Positions 55,801-64,000 of a stretch of DNA of 64,000 nucleotides are shown in pieces. This DNA comes from Pseudovirgaria hyperparasitica. Lineage: Eukaryota; Ascomycota; Dothideomycetes; Acrospermales; Acrospermaceae. The notes under the pieces were generated by a model. That model did not search any database. It was not told where the DNA came from and saw only the letters and a list, made by a program, of their open reading frames with translations. A program made the translations under genes and the position numbers. Each line of letters begins with the position of its first letter. Positions within the stretch are counted from its first letter, which is position 1. The stretch covers positions 374,449 through 438,448 of the forward strand of contig NW_022985568.1 of assembly GCF_010093815.1 (NCBI RefSeq). The letters are read 5' to 3'.

Positions 55801-57291
55801 CTTTGGCCGGTTGCCATACTTGGATGGAAGAGCCGTATCGCGCTTTCCCATTCTAACTCCTTTCATCCAATTAATGACATTCGGTGCTCTCAAAGTGCGG
55901 TTCATCATTTGCATGCCGGATCCACCGCCAGGAAGTGGGAATGATACCGATGGCAAGACCTGTGCGTTCATATACGACGAGTATTGCTCATTAGCGTTCG
56001 CCGATTTAGGGTGGAACAACGCCGTCAAATGGCTCTTTGGTTGGACCGTAGCGTCTTCAGATTCTGAGCGCTGCAGTATGGGCCTACGGATTGACTCTGT
56101 GGCAAAAGTGCGATATGCAGCGTTCTTACGGGTCTGACGAATGTTATCATCTGTTTTTCGTCCTTTCTCGTAGCCAATGCTCTTCAGGATCTCTGGTTCC
56201 ATTTTATGCAATTGTAGATTGCGGTCACGCCCCCAGGACACAAGTTGAAACTCGCGATTGTCGATTCTTTCGACCTCGTCAAACTCTCCCCTTGTGCGCC
56301 ATAAGAACTCTTTGATATTGTCTTCGTGTCCAGAAAAGGAATGCACGGGCTCAATCTTGGTACTGTTAGGTTGCATACTTTCAGTTCGGAGGTCGTACAT
56401 GTGAAGCTCCGTACTTCCACGTTGCGGCATGGCAAGGAAGCCCGAACCAAATGGCGTATGGCGGGCTCTCCACACAGGATACGGTGTATGAATGATACGT
56501 TCGGCTTCTGGGTTGTCCCCTGGGCCGCAGAGAGAGTAATCCCAAACCTTTATGGTCTTGTCCAGGCCACATGTGAGGATACCAGTTGGGCTAGCTCGGT
56601 TCCAATCAATGCCATACACTTTCGTGGCGTGCGCACAAATCTTCTTTAGGGGTTCTGCGCCCTTCCTTCGATCCCATATATGCAAATATTGGCCGTGGGA
56701 GGAAGCCACGATGTTTGGATCTTGCCTGTTCCATTTCACCTGCGTTGCGCCAGAGTCCCAGGCTGCGAACTTGGCGACCGCGCCGATTGATGAGCCCTTG
56801 CCGTCGAAAGACAGAACCGCATTCTGACGTTGTCGTAGATCCCAACATATGACAAAACTGTCCACACCGCATGTAGCCAGGAGATCCTGGTGATGAGCAG
56901 AGAAGTTGATGTCCGTTATCGCCCCATTGTGCGCGCGCAGGACATGCTCGATGGGTATGTTCGGGCCTGAGAGCGCAAGGTTCCAGACAATCGCTTTCTG
57001 GTTAGATGTGCTAACAATCCAAGTATCTCTTGAGGCAAACGGACTCCACTGGACATCTGCCACTTCCCAGTGCGAACGGTTAACGATGTAGCGAGGCGGT
57101 TGGTAAGGTGAGTCGAGGTCAATAATGTACAGGCCGCCCTTGGAGGCTAGAACGACATCTCGACCGCTCGGGGAGATTGATGCCGCTCCGACATCTTCAG
57201 GGACACTGATAGAGACGTCGCGCTCGAACGTAGGGCTATCGAAAGGTGAGCTCAGGGTGCTGCCAGAGCTGCTTCTGCGGTCTCCTGCCAT
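52888..57291 (-). CDS. MTC5: WDR59/Mtc5 (Sea3)-like subunit of the SEA/GATOR2 complex
   Basis: Single exon, 1467 aa. WD40 repeats occupy about residues 40-380 (for example VICWDLRQRQ, YLHIWDRRKG, KTIKVWDYSL). A linker is followed by an RWD domain at about 515-625, with RFPPNYPRDAAPDYKLE. The C-terminus is a zinc-binding RING-like module (about 1405-1460) with CNTCLMKVERLYSICETCGH and MCKMGCGCEC. WD40, RWD and C-terminal RING in this order is the WDR59/Mtc5 architecture. The complex sits on the vacuole and regulates TORC1 in response to amino acids. Ser/Thr-rich linkers (about 640-830, 1000-1180) and a Thr/Val-rich insert just before the RING are lineage-specific. Start ATG is the first of the frame, followed by a Ser-rich leader. 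Divergent from UBC13. Confidence 0.9.
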   Translation of the reverse strand: MAGDRRSSSGSTLSSPFDSPTFERDVSISVPEDVGAASISPSGRDVVLASKGGLYIIDLDSPYQPPRYIVNRSHWEVADVQWSPFASRDTWIVSTSNQKAIVWNLALSGPNIPIEHVLRAHNGAITDINFSAHHQDLLATCGVDSFVICWDLRQRQNAVLSFDGKGSSIGAVAKFAAWDSGATQVKWNRQDPNIVASSHGQYLHIWDRRKGAEPLKKICAHATKVYGIDWNRASPTGILTCGLDKTIKVWDYSLCGPGDNPEAERIIHTPYPVWRARHTPFGSGFLAMPQRGSTELHMYDLRTESMQPNSTKIEPVHSFSGHEDNIKEFLWRTRGEFDEVERIDNREFQLVSWGRDRNLQLHKMEPEILKSIGYEKGRKTDDNIRQTRKNAAYRTFATESIRRPILQRSESEDATVQPKSHLTALFHPKSANANEQYSSYMNAQVLPSVSFPLPGGGSGMQMMNRTLRAPNVINWMKGVRMGKRDTALPSKYGNRPKTPQSAGSKFDPTENLGDEITHVGSKFKKVSFEVADISRRAATVYLNGPWGPEGKPAFVRITMRFPPNYPRDAAPDYKLEKTTSAISDETIAKLDDEIHSIVELYRTRKKGSLEAIISYLLGERDLEESISYFSEDNDTQTGLTLDESSSDEEEPLGDDFKTRGDLDMSGTDVSGMKNANANVPIPRTNSARWTRDGRLLHIHPPKPEPKPIFGSMLRHGDRSKAPRLFDTLGRLKTGSPMLDKKYSLQDEDVEEDDSDWETASSSSSDYSSTNLGGIAGQFPAPAAWQGNGLRFNKTSQHSSVDYGPKTSTLKQSSVITSHDLSDLLPSRKELAREYEMCGDGPSVCKHNAEVAKSHGFHDLADIWTLISLILANNVPLEVLPQFYRPEPILVVARRAMVRIKRKDSGLDLAFDEAESVLNPTLKGRVKWGHHPLASSWLIPALFDYYERLADIQMLAMLSCVFSEPAAREGVPHALRKPEFHELPMSMQAPAFSLDYFSSHDSAWSLYQPSGPSTPSTPTTQSRRKSSKSVAQWIDKFHKPPNLDVYGSTASSNGPWGSTPLSDPLIPFSTNVTPPVLSRTSTFKSSGNASFSTSPEHPFPRRSNAYLASAFVSPFRNLTSASPPPGKSRTADAELSTSAPNSVTWGSTTFYSSSSNTTQRSSQKRRPYFPYLHESGTVDEVDELSGDEDEVAPSESGDSPSTAAANSSSAIRVTLKNQDQFDDEACVSSSLLGRVETWKLVHYREQYANQLLLWGLPVARSEVLKFNGLHSYWEPEEPTSLQFEVGKKHTMAPRVNGINGLRSSRSDGRLTPLQGTGTFSPKKFRFNPEASAFVPTSSSEDMLSDEELESVQYSGLASNLTVTLTPAVTVTATRTTATTTTTNTATTTEDGHDVDTDTVVFKDTEGDEASFPYCNTCLMKVERLYSICETCGHIAHIACLADYDEEDEAAMCKMGCGCECEESWPEDP

Positions 57292-58091
57292 CGCATGGTG
57301 AGATTGGGGATTGATGCTCTCTGCGGGTAAGATTAGCGAGGCCGCGCCATCATCGAAGAGCCGACCACTGATGTACCTGGACAGTATGTGTTTCTTTAGT
57401 CCTTGGGATTCAGTTCCTTCGCAATTCCTTCCAGGAACGCGCGAGAGTGCGTACAGAGGATGTAGAGGGAGCGCACGGCGCGGAGCCTAGAAGCTCGCGA
57501 GCATGGGGCGTTAGTGCAGATTAGGGCCCTAGGACCAGGTAGCAAAGCAAGGATGGCTACGCTTATATCTACATCCTAGGATATAGATAGATAGATATAG
57601 ATACAGCATAGAGAGACTATATAAGCAATAAGAATGCCATCTACATGCATCGGCGCAGAATAACTATAAACTTATAGACAAGCACGCATTTCGAGTTTTG
57701 TGCAGAGGTCGAGGCGAAACAAAGCACACGCCGTAGACCAGCATAGGTATGATTATCTCACTAAAAACATGCTTGAGATGATCATCCAAGATATTGATAA
57801 TCGAAGCTGTTATATGGAATAGCAATACTTCACCACATATGTCGTGCAGTAAGGGGATTAGAGAGCGATCTCCCCAGGTGTGGCTGGCTCGTGGGGTCAG
57901 TGGATTCACGTGGGGGTGGCGGGCTCAGCTTAGACTTTCTGGTGCTTTCGCTTCATTTGGCATCGGCGGGGTGTGACAGCTTTTCAAGATTCTCGTCATC
58001 AAACGTCAAGCCCTCGGACCTAACTTCAGCCTTTCACTCCTCATAGGCACGAGGAGCAAGCCGAGACATACACTCTATCTATACGTTCAAT
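57292..58091. other. Divergent intergenic region of MTC5 and UBC13
   Basis: 800 bp. It contains GATA-type repeats (GATATAGATAGATAGATATAG near 57579-57600) and a CT-rich leader ahead of UBC13. No further gene. Confidence 0.5.
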
Positions 58092-58749
58092 ATGGCACTT
58101 CCCAAGCGTATCATCAAAGAGACGGAACGTCTTATGGCGGACCCGTGAGTATAGCTTTGGATAGCGTTCCGCTCAAAGTGATGCATGAGGACTAAAACGT
58201 TTCTGTAGAGTACAGGGCATCGACGCCGTCCCACACGAAGATAACCTTCGTTATTTCGACGTCAAGATCCACGGTCCCTCCCAGTCGCCATATGAAGGTA
58301 AGAATCCCTTGACATCTTGAGGCTGCCAGAGAGATTTACGACGAGAAAGAATGCCACAGCGTCCTGACACAGCATAGGAGGTATCTTCAAGCTTGAGCTA
58401 TTTCTCCCAGACGACTACCCCATGACCCCACCAAAGATCCGCTTCCTGACCAAGATATACCACCCAAACATTGACAGACTCGGCCGCATCTGCCTCGACG
58501 TCTTGAAGAGTGCGTAACAACAATGGACTACCTACCAATCTTTGCAGCAGGGCACTGATGCTCGTTCATCTAGGTAACTGGTCCCCCGCGCTGCAGATCC
58601 GCACCATTCTTCTCTCCATACAAGCCCTCCTCGGCGCCCCGAATCCTGACGATCCGCTTGCGAACGACGTCGCACAACGATGGAAGGAAGACCAGAATGC
58701 CGCCATAGAGACGGCACGAGAATGGACAAAGCAATACGCAAGCCCATAG
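58092..58749 (+). CDS. UBC13: Ubiquitin-conjugating enzyme E2 N (Ubc13)
   Basis: Four exons (58092-58144, 58209-58297, 58378-58509, 58574-58749), introns 64, 80 and 64 nt, give 149 aa, the normal size for the family. The complete UBC fold is present: [14 protein letters not shown] start, [16 protein letters not shown] motif at 76-78 and the active Cys86 in [29 protein letters not shown] follows. The Met/hydrophobic surface used by Mms2/Uev1 partners is conserved-looking. Ubc13-Mms2 builds Lys63-linked ubiquitin chains for error-free post-replication repair and other signalling. Each splice junction restores an exact family match. Confidence 0.96.
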
Positions 58750-60176
58750 TCCTTGCAGAGTAGATGTCACGAGAATACAGGATGGGAGCGGTTCGCGATA
58801 CGTGGAATGCGATACGAAGCTAAGTTAAGCACAGGATGAACGCCCGCCGTTCAGGTTTTATGGATTACGAGCTAGCACGTACGAGAGCAAGGGGCACGAA
58901 AGTCTCTATAGGGCGTCGCGTCAGGCCCAGCTTTGTGGTATACGGTCTCTTTGGGGATTTCTGATAGATGGTTAGCGAATCACTTTTCAATGCACCGCGG
59001 ATGCCTCGAACAATGAGCAGGTACATCGTGGCTCAATTGTACTCTGCAAAAGTGTCGTCTTCCTCCTACACATTATCAGATTGGCCTTGGCACTGCAAAA
59101 CTGCCGCGCTTCATCGATGTTGCCTGCTTGCCAAACCTGCTTTGCTCCACGAAGCCAACGGCCCGGCTATAGGTATGTGTGATGAGACCGGCATAGTGTG
59201 ATGAGACCGGCATAGTAAAGCAGCCAGAAGAAGAGCTGTGAAACCAAACTCGACCCATCTCCAGCGATCGTGTCTTACAGTACACGCCGGCCTACAAAAC
59301 AACCTGCACTGCTTGACCACCAATAACATCTCAAGAATGCTCAAACGCGTCATGTTTTCATATCTAATCTCGGCTCTCCAATTTATAAGCTGATCCCTAA
59401 TCTCGTCGCGACCACAGGTTCTGAAGGTGTCTCCGAGTTGCGACTATCTGTAAGATCAATCAGTCAGTCAACAGCGTTGTCTTGGTTTGCAACAAGCGGA
59501 TAGTTCAGATTCCGTTCCGGTCAAGCTTTTGTAAGCATCGGCACGAGTGGCTTGGGCTTTCAAATCCGTGTTGCGTTTTAGCGCGGACTCTACATCAGGA
59601 TCGGACATGTCGGAAATCACTAGGATATACAGCTTTCGCTAGCGGCGTTGGATTAGAGTACTGGCGCTGTGGCTAGTAAGCAACTTAAAGTAGTTATGAT
59701 TGCTCTGATCGTACTAGCGTGTATGTATAGTAGATCGCGCAACCCCCTGTGTCTGTGTAAACATCCGCATGTTGGCTGCCCCTGCATTATTGGCCTCATG
59801 ATATGTTTGCATAACTTTACGTTGTGTGTAGTGTATGCCCTAAGTAGAATTGATTATGTATGATTTTTTGGGAATGCTCTCATTTTCTTGTCGATCTTGT
59901 ATATAAAGAAGCAGCTGTGCGCAACTATCGCTCTTTGTTTCGACTGCTGTTCAGACTCACTCACCTCCCTCACTTGCGATTATCCAGTCAGTACATCTAT
60001 CGTCCGACGAGATATCGATCATATAACCGTGCAGTGTGTCCGTGGATCGAACTCGACTCTGCCGGGTGGAGTTCCGCAAGCATAATTCCAGACACACGAG
60101 CACCCACCTCCGTCATCCACCTCATTCCCTCCCCCAATCTTCCCACAGCAGCGAGACCGAACAAACAAACGACACC
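58750..60176. other. Intergenic, promoter of the AIF-like gene at the right end
   Basis: About 1.4 kb. It contains a 19-bp tandem duplication at 59177-59215 (GTGTGATGAGACCGGCATA twice) and a CT-rich leader from about 59925. No gene seen in 58750-59880. Confidence 0.55.
59900..59907 (+). promoter_or_regulatory. Possible TATA box of the AIF-like gene
   Basis: TATATAAA at 59900-59907, followed by a pyrimidine-rich stretch (59930-59975), 270 bp before the start codon. The order TATA, CT-rich block, start is typical of ascomycete promoters. Confidence 0.4.
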
Positions 60177-61448
60177 ATGGGCGAAAAGAACATCGTCATC
60201 CTAGGCGGCTCCTGGGCCGGCATCAACTCCGCCCACTACTTCCTCAAGAACGTCCTCCCCAAGCTCCCCCAAGACACCACAACATACAAAGTCTTCCTCA
60301 TCAGCCCATCCAGCAAATACTGGCACCGCGTCGGCGGGCCCCGCGCAATCATCTCCAAGACCGCCCTGCCGCGCGAGAAGCTGATCCAGGACATCCCCTC
60401 GCACTTCACGCACTACCCCGACGGCATCTTCACCTTCATCGAGGCCACCGCCACCGCCCTCGACACCGAAGCCAGAACAGTAAACTACCGCCTCACCACC
60501 ACCACCAGCGCCACCGAAGCAATCCCCTACCACGCCCTCCTCATCGCAACAGGCGTAAGCTCCCGCTTCGCCCCCTTCAACCACCTCGCCGACATCACCG
60601 TCCTCGAATCCGCCCTCGACCAAACAAGCGCCAAAATCGCCTCCGCATCCACCATCGTCATCGCCGGCGGCGGCCCCGCGGGCGTCGAAACAGCCGGCGA
60701 AATCGCCTCCTTCAAAAACGGCGAACCAGCCTGGTACGCAGGCACAAACACCCACCCCACCGCCAAAATCACCCTCCTCACCTCCGACGCCAAGCTCCTC
60801 CCCTTCCTCCGCCCCGCCCTCGCCCAGCGCGCACACCGCTATCTCGCCCGCCTAGGCGTAACAGTCACCTACAACACCCGCGTCGAATCAACCACCGACT
60901 CCGCGGCCGGTGATCAGACTATCATCAATCTCTCCTCCGGCGAGCAGATGACCGCGGACCTGTACATCCCTGCGCTAGGCGTCGTGCCGAATACCGCCTT
61001 TGCGCCCCCGCACATCCTCACTGCGCAGGGTAAGATCAACAGCGACAAGGCGCTGCGTGTCGTGAGCGCGGGCCCGCGCGTGTATGCCGTCGGCGACGTG
61101 GGCGCGCATGTCACGCGCGGCGGCATCATGGCTATCGCGGCGCAGGTCCCTGTTGCTATGACGAATCTGCACCGCGACTTGCTGGCCTGTGCTGCCGCGG
61201 ACGGGGACGAGAAGACGGGTGTTGTTGCGACGGCCTCGGGCCCGGATCGTGTGTATGAGGAGGATATGCGGGAGAATCAGAGTGTGCCGGTGGGGCGGGG
61301 GAAGGCGGTTGGGGCGTTTGGCGGGTGGAGGATGCCGTCGTTTATGCTGTGGCTGGTGAAAGGGAGGGATTATTTGTTGTGGACTGCTGGGATGCAGTTG
61401 TCGGGGAAGGCGGCGGGGGAGAGTAAGTGGACGCCGCCGAAGAAGTAG
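60177..61448 (+). CDS. AIF/FSP1-like FAD-dependent NAD(P)H oxidoreductase
   Basis: Single exon, 423 aa. The N-terminal FAD-binding Rossmann motif is IVILGGSWAG (6-15). The NAD(P)H-binding motif is VIAGGGPAG (161-169). The second FAD motif is VYAVGDVGAH (303-310). ALLIATG (about 120-126) is the usual ATG motif of pyridine nucleotide-disulphide reductases. The C-terminus has a hydrophobic patch (MLWLVKGRDYLLW) that may touch a membrane, as in fungal AIF-like proteins and animal FSP1. It probably reduces quinones with NAD(P)H. No mitochondrial targeting leader is visible. Strong bias for C at third positions in the first two thirds suggests high expression. Confidence 0.88.
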   Translation: MGEKNIVILGGSWAGINSAHYFLKNVLPKLPQDTTTYKVFLISPSSKYWHRVGGPRAIISKTALPREKLIQDIPSHFTHYPDGIFTFIEATATALDTEARTVNYRLTTTTSATEAIPYHALLIATGVSSRFAPFNHLADITVLESALDQTSAKIASASTIVIAGGGPAGVETAGEIASFKNGEPAWYAGTNTHPTAKITLLTSDAKLLPFLRPALAQRAHRYLARLGVTVTYNTRVESTTDSAAGDQTIINLSSGEQMTADLYIPALGVVPNTAFAPPHILTAQGKINSDKALRVVSAGPRVYAVGDVGAHVTRGGIMAIAAQVPVAMTNLHRDLLACAAADGDEKTGVVATASGPDRVYEEDMRENQSVPVGRGKAVGAFGGWRMPSFMLWLVKGRDYLLWTAGMQLSGKAAGESKWTPPKK

Positions 61449-62002
61449 GAGGTGTGGAGAGTGGATGAGTGAAAGGAGGGGGCTGTCGGCGGTAGACGCC
61501 GGGATGTGTGTTGAGCGAGTGCTTTGCGGGATGAAGGGTCCCGTGGGTTTTTTTTGTTTTTTCTGGGATTTATGTAAAGCATGTTTTTTCTGAGCCGAGT
61601 CCTGTATCTGTTGGTTAGAGTGGGATCGTATAATAGGGTTTATAAAGGGGAGAGCTTGGGTGTGTGTGTTTTGATAAATGAATCCACTTAGCTTGAAGAT
61701 GGCCTCCTAACTGCTTTGGTCATAGTTCCAGGTTTTTTGTTTGACGCATGAGTCCGTTCTCATTCCAGTCATGCCATCCGTGTACACTCTCTCAACGTCA
61801 CTAGATCCCTTGAGAATCCTAGACGACACCACCGTCTCAGACTCACCATTAGGGGTACATCAAAAAGCATAGAGGACAGCGAAACAGTCCAATAGATTCT
61901 ACATAGCATGCATGCATGGTATCCAACAATAGCTCCGAGAGCCCTTGCCTCCCTTCTGCGGAGCGGTCATGAATGTATCTCTACCCACCATCTATGCCTC
62001 GC
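61449..62002. other. Convergent 3' region
   Basis: 554 bp between the stop codons of the AIF-like and IDP genes. T-rich runs (61550-61592) suit transcript ends. No open frame of note. Confidence 0.5.
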
Positions 62003-63744
62003 CTACAGTTTCTCCTTGAGCTCCTTCTTCAGCCTCCGCTCGACGGCGTCCATGTACTGGGTGGTGGTGACATAGTCCTTGCGCTCCTTCTTGCCGCAGC
62101 TAATAGCCAGGTCCTTGGTCATGATGTTGTCGACGTCCACGGTGTCGATGCAGGCGCGCTCGAGGCTCTCGGCAAAGGCGACGACGTCTGGCGTCTCGTC
62201 TAGCTCTCCGCGCTTCGCGAGGCCTCTCGTCCAGGCAAAGATCGAGGCAATGGGGTTGGTGGAGGTTTCGTTGCCCTTCTGGTGCTCGCGGTAGTGGCGC
62301 GTGACTGTGCCGTGGGCGGCTTCCGACTCGAACGTCTTGCCGTCAGGGGTAATCAGGACGGAGGTCATGAGACCTAGAGAGCCGTATCCCTGGGCGATGA
62401 TATCGGACTGGACGTCACCGTCGTAATCTGATGAGGTGTTAGCATCACCAACACGCATGACGTACGGATCTTCGACACTCACTCTTGAGGGCCATGAGGA
62501 AACCGCCCTCGCTCTTGATCATTTGTGCGACCATGTCGTCGATCAGGCGGTGCTCGTACCAGATATTGTTGGCCTCAAAGTCCTTCTTGTACTGGTTGTC
62601 GTAGATGTCCTGGAAGATGTCCTTGAATCTTCCATCATACGCCTTGAGGATGGTGTTCTTCGTGCTCATGTACATGGGGACCTTCTTATCCAGAGCGAGC
62701 TTGAAGCTAGCGTGCGCAAATCCAGCTATCGACTCGGCAGTGTTATACTGGGTCTGAGCTACACCACCTCCCTCGCCGAAATCGAAGACTTTGATGGTCT
62801 CTGGCTTGCCACCCTTTGGTGTGAAGGTCATCTCGAGCGTACCGGGTCCATCGATGACGCGGTCCTTAGCCCTGTACTGGTCTCCAAAGGCATGGCGTCC
62901 GACGATGATGGGCTTCTTCCAACCGGGCACGAGGCGAGGTATTTTGGGTATCACAATTGGTTCTCGGAAGACAGTGCCACCACTGGTGCATGTCAGTACA
63001 GGTATAGCAAACCCAGGTGCGTTGCCTACAGGATGTTTCGGATTGTGCCGTTAGGAGAAAGCCACACTATTGCCCTGCATTAGCGAAGCTCATGAGGCTT
63101 AGACATAGCTATACACACTCTTCTTCAGGTGGAATTCCTTCACACGGGCTTCGTCTGGTGTGATTGTAGCGCATTTTACACCCACAGAGTACTTCTTGAT
63201 TGCCTCCGCAGCATCGTGGGTAACTTGATCCTCCGTCTGGTCTCTGTATTCAAGACCCTGTCCAAGCGTCAGCAATGCGGCTCTTCTCCGTCTTACAGTC
63301 AGATCTTACTAGATCGTAGTATTTGAGATCGACATCCAGGTATCTAGCCAACGGGTCAGGTCAGGTTTCGGCTCACGAGCAGTGTTGTGTCGAAGAGATA
63401 TACTCACGGATGGATGAACTGTAGCATGTGTCAGCTCATGCTCATAGCAAGCCATAGTAGGCCATGGCAAGCCACAGCAAAGTACATACCCTGTCCTTGA
63501 TGTCCTGCCAGATGATGCGCGTCATCTCATCCCCGTCGAGCTCCACGACGGGGTTCTTGACCTTGATCTTCTTCACAGTCGCCATATTCCGAAACTGTAC
63601 GAAGCTCAAGCTTCCAGCAGCGTTCACAGAGGAGGAGGAGGGTAAAGCAGCTCGTACGTAGGGTGTTCGGAAGTGCGGAATAGCTCCGGTGGTCTTGCAG
63701 GAGGAGATGAAGCGGGCAGCGGTGGCGGAGGAAAGTGGGCGCAT
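62003..63744 (-). CDS. IDP1: NADP-dependent isocitrate dehydrogenase, probably dual-targeted
   Basis: Seven exons (63744-63490, 63418-63408, 63343-63310, 63257-63119, 63066-63030, 62982-62483, 62427-62003) give 466 aa. Exon 2 is 11 nt (FIHP is formed across it). Residues 1-53 are rich in Arg, Ser and Ala and lack acidic residues: a mitochondrial presequence. Met54 (63585) starts [21 protein letters not shown], the cytosolic form's usual beginning, so one gene may make both forms by alternative starts. Conserved elements include [48 protein letters not shown] and [19 protein letters not shown]. The enzyme oxidises isocitrate to 2-oxoglutarate and makes NADPH. All junctions restore the family sequence exactly. 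Confidence 0.95.
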
Positions 63745-64000
63745 AGTGGGAGAAGAGAAGAAGAAGAGCGGTATGGAGGAGTAGTATGAACCCTTAAAAA
63801 GAGGCGTGCTGCGACGTCAAACGTTTGCGCACCGGGTGCAAAATCCTTGAGAGAAAATGGATACTACCGGTACCTACACACGGGCGCGCCGGCCGGGTGC
63901 GTCAGCGAGGGTGGATACAAGTCATTCTGCTGCCTCTCGGCTTCGATGGATTGGCGGGGCAGCTTCGCCCGAGGTCTAGTAATGCAGCGGGCTATTGATG
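63745..64000. other. IDP promoter, end of window
   Basis: 256 bp upstream of the IDP start. GC-rich, with GGCGCGCCGGCCGG near 63883-63896. No coding sequence seen. Confidence 0.5.

Noticed and set aside
52888-57291. Alternative assignment of the large WD40 protein as Rtc1/WDR24
   Set aside because: WDR24/Rtc1 has WD40 and RING but no RWD domain; the RWD-like segment at about 515-625 fits WDR59/Mtc5.
60036-60110. GAGTTCGATCC on the minus strand, similar to a tRNA B box
   Set aside because: The flanking sequence does not pair into a T stem or acceptor stem, and no A box lies at the proper distance.
1-64000. CRISPR arrays, rRNA genes, tRNA genes and intact mobile elements
   Set aside because: None was recognised on reading both strands; the genome is fungal and the repeats present are simple or minisatellite types. 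A tRNAscan and Rfam search could still find small RNAs that I missed.

Overview
The window is nuclear DNA of a filamentous ascomycete (Pezizomycotina). Genes are intron-poor. Introns are short (46-80 nt in most genes), with GTRAGT-type donors, CTAAC/CTGAC-like branch points and YAG acceptors. The gene families are typically fungal: Opy2, a rhodopsin-domain GPCR, DUF7872, an Asp f 2/Pra1 zincophore and a fungal phenylalanine ammonia-lyase. TA-rich islands resemble DNA altered by repeat-induced point mutation (RIP). I cannot name the species; Dothideomycetes or Eurotiomycetes are both plausible. Two runs of N mark assembly gaps inside repeats (27806-27830 and 42953-43097).

Layout. 1-7.6 kb: the start of an IFRD-family gene, a small C2H2 zinc-finger gene, CCR4-NOT subunit NOT3/5 and, divergent from it, D-aminoacyl-tRNA deacylase. 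7.6-18.1 kb: a gene-poor, partly AT-rich accessory stretch with a DUF7872 protein, a DXD glycosyltransferase and a TPT-like membrane protein. 18.4-26.6 kb: phenylalanine ammonia-lyase (with an in-frame stop early in exon 1), a phenol-hydroxylase-like flavoprotein and a DHA2-type MFS transporter, together resembling a small aromatic-metabolism group. 27.7-33.4 kb: a (GAA)n tract, a rhodopsin-domain GPCR with a low-complexity tail, and the HOG-pathway anchor Opy2. 35.8-39.6 kb: a ZIP zinc transporter and, divergently, a Pra1/Asp f 2-like secreted zincophore. 41.6-51 kb: a secreted protein with a huge Pro-Thr-Glu repeat, a membrane-anchored GH3 beta-glucosidase and an OPT oligopeptide transporter. 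52.9-63.7 kb: housekeeping genes (WDR59/Mtc5, Ubc13, an AIF/FSP1-like oxidoreductase and NADP-isocitrate dehydrogenase).

The strongest biological story is the divergent zinc-uptake pair at 35.8-39.6 kb. Transporter and secreted partner share C-H-x-H-x5/6-C motifs. Their intergenic region holds two exact ACCTTG/CAAGGT hexamers (ZafA/Zap1-like) and three clustered GCCAAG hexamers (PacC-like), matching the known zrfC-aspf2 and ZRT1-PRA1 arrangements. Also notable are a GC-AG intron and a 39-nt exon in the OPT gene, an 11-nt exon in isocitrate dehydrogenase, a 7-nt first exon in the deacylase, and the stop codon in the ammonia-lyase.

Exon boundaries were worked out by eye from splice consensus, reading-frame continuity and remembered family sequences. 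In every spliced model the exon lengths sum to a multiple of three, except the gene cut by the window edge.
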